Shown: positions 52,371 to 57,031 of the stretch, piece by piece
How the letters are laid out: each line of letters opens with the position of its first letter
How positions within the stretch are numbered: the stretch's first letter is position 1
From: Oscillospiraceae bacterium
GTDB taxonomy: Bacteria; Bacillota; Clostridia; Oscillospirales; Oscillospiraceae
Assembly (NCBI GenBank): GCA_024697625.1
Contig: JAILFJ010000017.1
Location: 1 to 57,031 of the forward strand
Length of the DNA: 57,031 bases
Direction of reading: 5' to 3'
Program-made: the position numbers and the translations under genes
The notes under the pieces: generated by a model
Databases searched by the model: none
What the model was told of the DNA's origin: nothing
What the model saw: the letters and a program-made list of their open reading frames with translations, nothing else

Positions 52371-53819
52371 ATGGAAAATCTGGATAAACTCATCTATACT
52401 TTGATGAGATTACCACTTGAAACACAGTGGGTCGAGTTTAAGCATAATAATTACAATCCGGAAATGATTGGGAAAGATATCAGTGCCCTTGCTAACGGAG
52501 CGGCCATTCAGGATAAGGAACAGGCGTACTTTATATGGGGAATCAATAATGAAACTCATGAAATCGTAGGAACGGATTATAATCTTCAGAATCTGAAAAA
52601 GGGTGCCGAAGAGATAGAAAACTGGTTAAGGTCGTTACTCTCTCCACATACGGATTTCACTTTTGAGTCCGTCACAATATTGCAGAAGAAGGTCGGGATA
52701 ATGACGATTTCCGCACCGATGAACTATCCCATTGCGTTTGAAAAGCAGGAATATATCCGTGTTGGCAGCTATACAAAACCGCTTAAAGAATATCCGGCAC
52801 TCCAAGCAAGACTTTGGAACAAACTGCAGAACAGGAAATTTGAAGACCAAATCTCGCTGCAAGACCTTACATCTGAAGACATTCTTAATCTGTTGCGTTA
52901 TGAAGTATACTTTGATCTTTTAAACATACCGAGGCCAGTGTCTTCCGATGGTATTCTTCATTTCCTCAATGAAGACGGCCTCGTTATCAAGCAGGATAAT
53001 GGGCTGTACGGCATCACAAATCTGGGTGCTATTTTGTTTGCAAAGAAGCTATCGACATTTTCGAAAGTATCGAGAAAGGCTCTTAGAATCGTCCAGTATG
53101 ATGACAAAAGCAGATTCAATCTGCTGAAAGAAGAAACAGAAGAAGCAGGCTATGCCGTAGGATTCGAAGATGCTATACGTTACATCGGCGCATTGATCCC
53201 GTCTCAGGAAGTCATTGAGGGCGGAATCAGGAAAAGAAAAAATGCATTCCCTATGCTTGCAATCAGAGAAATGGTTGCCAACGCATTAATCCACCAAGAC
53301 TTCACTGTGACCGGAACAGGTCCTGTGGTTGAAATCTTTACAAATCGTATTGAGGTTACAAATCCTGGCAGGCCATTAGTCGATGTGTTTAGAATTGTAG
53401 ATACTCCACCGAGATCAAGGAATGAAAAACTCTCTGCTATGATGCGCCGAATGGGCATTTGTGAAGAACTTGGAACTGGCTGGGATAAGTCTGTCATTGC
53501 CTGTGAACTTCAGCAGCTTCCTGCGCCGAGAATGGAAGTATATGAGGAAAGCTCAAAGGCCACGTTATTTTCGGAGGTAAAGTTTTCCGACCTTTCCAAT
53601 GAGGATAGATTATGGGGCTGTTATCTTCACGCGTGTATTCGCTTCCTTCAAGGGGAGTATCTTACAAACAGTTCTCTCAGGACGCGATTTGGATTAAAGG
53701 AATCCTCTTCCGGGACGGCATCCCGGCTCATTAAAGAAGCAACAGATGAAGGATTGATACGACCGTTTGATCCGGACACAGCACCCAGATACATGAAGTA
53801 TATTCCAGTGTGGGCATAG
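52371..53819 (+). CDS. Schlafen AlbA_2 / ATP-binding domain protein
   Basis: The 482-residue protein has an N-terminal Schlafen AlbA_2 domain (WVEFKHNNYNPEMIGKDISALANGA, FIWGINNETHEIVGT). A GHKL-type ATPase-like segment follows (REMVANALIHQDFT and IEVTNPGRP), and a winged-helix region forms the C-terminus (SLRTRFGLKESSSGTASRLI). Members are annotated as regulators, and some AlbA_2 proteins occur in defence loci; the activity is unknown. ATG 52371 follows GGGAAGG; an in-frame ATG upstream lacks a ribosome-binding site. Repeats with the same 67-bp period flank the gene. Confidence 0.8.
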   Translation: MENLDKLIYTLMRLPLETQWVEFKHNNYNPEMIGKDISALANGAAIQDKEQAYFIWGINNETHEIVGTDYNLQNLKKGAEEIENWLRSLLSPHTDFTFESVTILQKKVGIMTISAPMNYPIAFEKQEYIRVGSYTKPLKEYPALQARLWNKLQNRKFEDQISLQDLTSEDILNLLRYEVYFDLLNIPRPVSSDGILHFLNEDGLVIKQDNGLYGITNLGAILFAKKLSTFSKVSRKALRIVQYDDKSRFNLLKEETEEAGYAVGFEDAIRYIGALIPSQEVIEGGIRKRKNAFPMLAIREMVANALIHQDFTVTGTGPVVEIFTNRIEVTNPGRPLVDVFRIVDTPPRSRNEKLSAMMRRMGICEELGTGWDKSVIACELQQLPAPRMEVYEESSKATLFSEVKFSDLSNEDRLWGCYLHACIRFLQGEYLTNSSLRTRFGLKESSSGTASRLIKEATDEGLIRPFDPDTAPRYMKYIPVWA

Positions 53820-53821
53820 TT

Positions 53822-53908
53822 TAACTTGCCGGTAACTTGCAGAAATGTCTGAGAACGTGCAGGAAGCGCAAGAAATACGGACTTGGTTTAACTTGCCGGT
53901 AACTTGCA
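53822..53908 (+). repeat. Downstream pair of repeats with 67-bp period
   Basis: The same core begins at 53822 and 53889, again 67 bases apart, directly after the AlbA_2 stop. The unit continues with GAGAA, a GC-rich middle and CAAGAAATACGGACTT. The remainder of the gap to 54129 is AT-rich with no gene that I can support. Confidence 0.8.
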
Positions 53909-54129
53909 AAAGCGTTTGAGAAAGTGCGGAAAACGCCAAGGCAATTGTGTAATTTAATAGCTATGAAATAAGATGATATCAATATGAAGTCTTATTCTAC
54001 TGCCGAAAAAAGATAAAGACAGTGGATCCTGCCGGTATAGAAGCAGATCACGATGTCTTGGGGTTTATAAGGAGCAGATCAGCAGGGACATTTTGAAAAA
54101 ATGATAATGGAGAGGAGATAGACAATTCA

Positions 54130-57031
54130 ATGGTAAGCTTATCTTTTGTTAATTCTGCAAATATGAAAAGGCTTATTTCTATCCTGCTTATTCTGACTTT
54201 GCTACCCGGTTTAAGAACAAGTTCAGACGCAGAAAATGCAGAATATATAGAATACAATTATAACAGTGGTGATTATGAGTACTTTATTCTTACAGATGGA
54301 ACTGCTCAGATCAGTCGTTATAATGGAGACGAAGAAACTGTATATATACCGGAAACCATAAACGGGATTAAGGTTACAGCGATTGGAAGACAGGCATTCA
54401 TTTTCTGCCAGAAGCTAAAACATCTGATTATTCCAGAAACTTTAGAACGACTGGATGATTGGGCTATAAATGCCTGCAGCTCGCTAGAAACAGTACATCT
54501 CCCTGACAACCTTTCGTATATGGGAGAAAACCCGTTTGCGGGCTGTTCAAAATTGACATCGATAGAGATTTCGGTGGAGAATCCCTTTTTTGCCAAGATA
54601 GATGAAGCGCTTTTCTCCAAAACCGATAAGAGGCTGATCTGCTATCCCGCGGGCTTAGCAGAAGAAGTATATGAGATTCCACAAGGAGTAAGAATCATAG
54701 GTGGCAGTGCATTTGGCGGGTGCCATTCACTCGAAACCGTTATTATCCCGGAAAGCGTTACAACCATCGGTGATACAGCATTTATGAGCTGTTCGAACTT
54801 GAACAGTATTTCGATTCCTGATTCCGTAACCTCTGTAGGTGCGAATCCATTCACCTTGTGTAAGAACCTTGAGACGATAGATATTACTCCTGAACAGACC
54901 TATCTGGCTATCATAGACCATGTTTTATTTTCAAAGCCGGATAAACGTCTTATAGCTTACCCATACACATTACAGGAAGAGAGCTACCGTATCCCCAACG
55001 GGATTTTGATTGTGGGAGATCGTGCATTTGACTCCTGTGATAAGCTGGCTGAGATATCTTTCCCGGACAGTTTAAAACAAATTGGTTTCCGAGCATTCTA
55101 TGGAGCAACGCAATTAAAACACGTTGTAATTCCTGGCCGCGTAGAGTCTATTGGAAATATGGCTTTTTTTAGGAGTGGCTTGGAACATGTAGCACTCCCC
55201 TCTGGGTTGCGACAACTTGGTGATACGGCCTTTGGCAGCTGCACAGAGTTGACAAGTATCAATATACCTGATTCACAGATGGTGATCGGTTCAAACCCAT
55301 TTTCCAATTGTACTAGTCTTACCGAGTTTGATGTCTCGGAGAGCAATCCAAGCTTGACGGTAATTGAGGGCGCGCTGTTCTCAAAAGACAAAAAAACGCT
55401 CATTTGCTACCCAGCGACGCTGTTATCAGAGAGTTACAGTATTCCATACGGAACAGTAGAAATTGGTGGATCAGCCTTTTCCGATTGCAAGAATCTGAAC
55501 CGTGTTGTAATCCCAGAGACTGTAGAGTTCATAGGTGAAACAGCATTTTTAAGTTCGGGTGTAAATGACGTTACGATTCCGGCAAGTGTAATCTATATTG
55601 GCAACAATGCCTTTCAAACATTCAATGATATCTTTTTTACTGTTACCAGGAACAGCTATGCTGCAGAATACTGCAAAACCCGCGGACTAAAGTATACTTA
55701 TGTTGATGCGAATGATTGGCTGCTGGATTCATATTCTACGGGAACCGCACTAATAGTTAATAAGGTCAGATACAGTCCTGCTCAGGTCAATTATTACTAC
55801 GGAAACGAATACCTCACGATGGTCAATAACTACGGGAGCTACCTGTCTTATCTCGGTCTTGATACCAGCCTCGGTTTGGCCGGGCTCGGCGACCAGGAGA
55901 GCAGCATGGGTGACGGCGGCACCTGGAAAGATTATTTCCGTGATGCGGCAAAGAACGATATCCGTCAGATTCGCGCACTTTTGGACTATGCTGCAGAGTA
56001 TGGCATCACTCTGAGTGAAGAAGAAATCGCAGAAGTGAATAAGAGTTTTGAGGGCATGGATGAAACTGCAAAATCCCTCGGCTATGCCAGTGCCGACGAG
56101 TTCTATACCATGAACTACGGTGTCGGTGTGACAACGAAGATCGCCTGGCAGGCAGCGCTGGATCAGGCTCTTGCCAGCAAGGCATACAACGAGAAGCAGG
56201 ACAGCCTCTCCTGGACCGCTGAGGAACTGGAAGAGTACTATCAGGGACTGAACGGCGACAGGGATCTTTTCGATTATGAGATTTACTATGTATCCGCACA
56301 GACAGAGGAGACCGTAACGGACGAGGAAGGCAACGAAACCGTCAATGCAGTTGCCAACGGTGAGACCCGTGCAGAAGCAAAAGCGGCTGCTGATGCGATT
56401 GTCATGGCATACAAGGATGGCGATGATATTGAGAATACTGCCGAGCGTTTTGATGCTGCTGTAAGTTCACAGGTCGAAGGCGCGGTTCCTACCCCGCGCA
56501 GCGACTATTATGGAAGCAACATCCCCGAAGAGTATGCCGAGTGGGTGAAGGACACTGCCCGCCAGGAAGGTGATATTGAGGTCTTCGCAGATGCGGAGGA
56601 AGAGGCTTCCGGCTACACGGTTGTGCTGTATCTGGACCGTAATGACAATCATTATCCCACAGCGAACGTCCGTCACATTCTGATCAAGGCGGAAGCCGAC
56701 GAAGAAGGCAATTACACCGACGAAGCCAAGGAAGCGGCCAAAGCACGTGCGGAAGAGATCCTGGCAGAGTTTGAAGCGGGTGAAAAGACCGAAGACAGCT
56801 TCGCAGCGCTGGCAGAGCAGTACTCGGAGGATGAGGGCTCAAATACAAACGGCGGACTCTATGAAAACATCTATCAGGGACAGATGGTGACTGAGTTCAA
56901 CGATTTCTGCTTCGGCGGACACGAGCCGGGCGATACCGGGATCGTTTACGGTGAGAGCGGATCCTACGCAGGCTACCACGTGATCTACTATGTTGGCGAT
57001 GGTCAGCTCTACAGCGACTATCTCGCGGAGT
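54130..57031 (+). CDS. Secreted chimera: BspA-type leucine-rich repeats fused to a parvulin peptidyl-prolyl isomerase (3'-truncated by the window)
   Basis: The frame is open from ATG 54130 to the right edge (967 codons). A signal peptide covers about 1-37. Residues about 60-535 hold BspA/LRR_5 repeats (IGRQAFIFCQKLKHLIIPE and similar). From about 550 the sequence changes to an acidic SurA/PrsA-like chaperone region (DYFRDAAKNDIRQIRALLDY). Residues about 847-955 are a PPIC domain: VRHILIKAEA, DSFAALAEQYSEDEGS, GGLY and a late GYHVIYYVGDG. The first half is AT-rich, the second GC-rich like the core, with the switch near 55800. It was probably made by fusion of an LRR gene to a resident isomerase. 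GGAGAGGAGATAG is the ribosome-binding site. Confidence 0.85.
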   Translation, partial: MVSLSFVNSANMKRLISILLILTLLPGLRTSSDAENAEYIEYNYNSGDYEYFILTDGTAQISRYNGDEETVYIPETINGIKVTAIGRQAFIFCQKLKHLIIPETLERLDDWAINACSSLETVHLPDNLSYMGENPFAGCSKLTSIEISVENPFFAKIDEALFSKTDKRLICYPAGLAEEVYEIPQGVRIIGGSAFGGCHSLETVIIPESVTTIGDTAFMSCSNLNSISIPDSVTSVGANPFTLCKNLETIDITPEQTYLAIIDHVLFSKPDKRLIAYPYTLQEESYRIPNGILIVGDRAFDSCDKLAEISFPDSLKQIGFRAFYGATQLKHVVIPGRVESIGNMAFFRSGLEHVALPSGLRQLGDTAFGSCTELTSINIPDSQMVIGSNPFSNCTSLTEFDVSESNPSLTVIEGALFSKDKKTLICYPATLLSESYSIPYGTVEIGGSAFSDCKNLNRVVIPETVEFIGETAFLSSGVNDVTIPASVIYIGNNAFQTFNDIFFTVTRNSYAAEYCKTRGLKYTYVDANDWLLDSYSTGTALIVNKVRYSPAQVNYYYGNEYLTMVNNYGSYLSYLGLDTSLGLAGLGDQESSMGDGGTWKDYFRDAAKNDIRQIRALLDYAAEYGITLSEEEIAEVNKSFEGMDETAKSLGYASADEFYTMNYGVGVTTKIAWQAALDQALASKAYNEKQDSLSWTAEELEEYYQGLNGDRDLFDYEIYYVSAQTEETVTDEEGNETVNAVANGETRAEAKAAADAIVMAYKDGDDIENTAERFDAAVSSQVEGAVPTPRSDYYGSNIPEEYAEWVKDTARQEGDIEVFADAEEEASGYTVVLYLDRNDNHYPTANVRHILIKAEADEEGNYTDEAKEAAKARAEEILAEFEAGEKTEDSFAALAEQYSEDEGSNTNGGLYENIYQGQMVTEFNDFCFGGHEPGDTGIVYGESGSYAGYHVIYYVGDGQLYSDYLAE

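Larger units (their letters stand above)
52066..52372 (+). repeat. Duplicated leader sequence ahead of the AlbA_2 gene
   Basis: GAAAAAAGACGGGAAGG at 52066-52082, followed by a TTTTATGGCAAT run, closely resembles the AlbA_2 gene's own leader at 52345-52372 (GAAAAATACGGGAAGG then TTGTATAGCAAT). The first copy is not followed by a gene, so it appears to be a duplicated leader or a relic of a deleted copy. Confidence 0.6.

Noticed and set aside
52211..53908. Spaced repeats as a CRISPR array
   Set aside because: There are only two units on each side of a gene, with diverged cores and long similar intervals, so there are no spacers.

Overview
The window is chromosomal DNA from a Gram-positive anaerobe of the class Clostridia (Bacillota), probably a gut-type Oscillospirales or Christensenellales relative. 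This is inferred from the GC-rich core genes, strong Shine-Dalgarno sites, an L10 leader ahead of rplJ-rplL, the DUF177-rpmF pair, the radical SAM/DUF512-der-plsY order, an archaeal-type ProS, BspA-like leucine-rich surface proteins and a giant secreted adhesin. No rRNA, tRNA or CRISPR array was seen.

Layout. 1-0.6 kb: remnant of a transposase helix-turn-helix. 0.6-14 kb: one 4480-residue secreted adhesin-like protein. 14-32.5 kb: mostly housekeeping genes: trmO, proS, a HAAS-like membrane pair, a PurN-like protein without its catalytic residues, a histidine-phosphatase/GNAT fusion overlapping a metallophosphoesterase, the L10 leader with rplJ-rplL, DUF177-rpmF, the radical SAM/DUF512-der-PlsY-like-VanY-like cluster, a GGDEF protein, an alpha/beta hydrolase and panB.

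32.7-41 kb: an AT-rich accessory island with a tightly packed operon: WYL regulator, dynamin-like GTPase, HerA/VirB4-type ATPase with a very long Ser/Thr/Gly insert, HNH nuclease, SUKH-type immunity-like protein. I know of no named system with this composition, and it is the best candidate here for an undescribed conflict or anti-phage system. 41.7-43.8 kb is a gene graveyard (Rpn fragment, pyrophosphatase fragment, racemase fragment). It contains a compact locus with two facing consensus promoters, a 34-residue ORF, a convergent antisense RNA and a shared terminator, which looks like a type I toxin-antitoxin module.

43.9-49.5 kb: MATE exporter, DUF4956 membrane protein, DUF4353-like carbohydrate-binding protein, a LexA-like self-cleaving repressor and a threonine-aldolase-family enzyme. 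49.5-57 kb: a secreted LRR protein, a ribbon-helix-helix protein, a Schlafen AlbA_2 ATP-binding protein flanked on both sides by pairs of repeats with a 67-bp period, and an LRR-parvulin chimera that runs off the right edge.

The island operon reads as regulator, membrane GTPase, DNA or protein translocase, nuclease effector and immunity protein. All functions are read from motifs and context; no similarity search was run.
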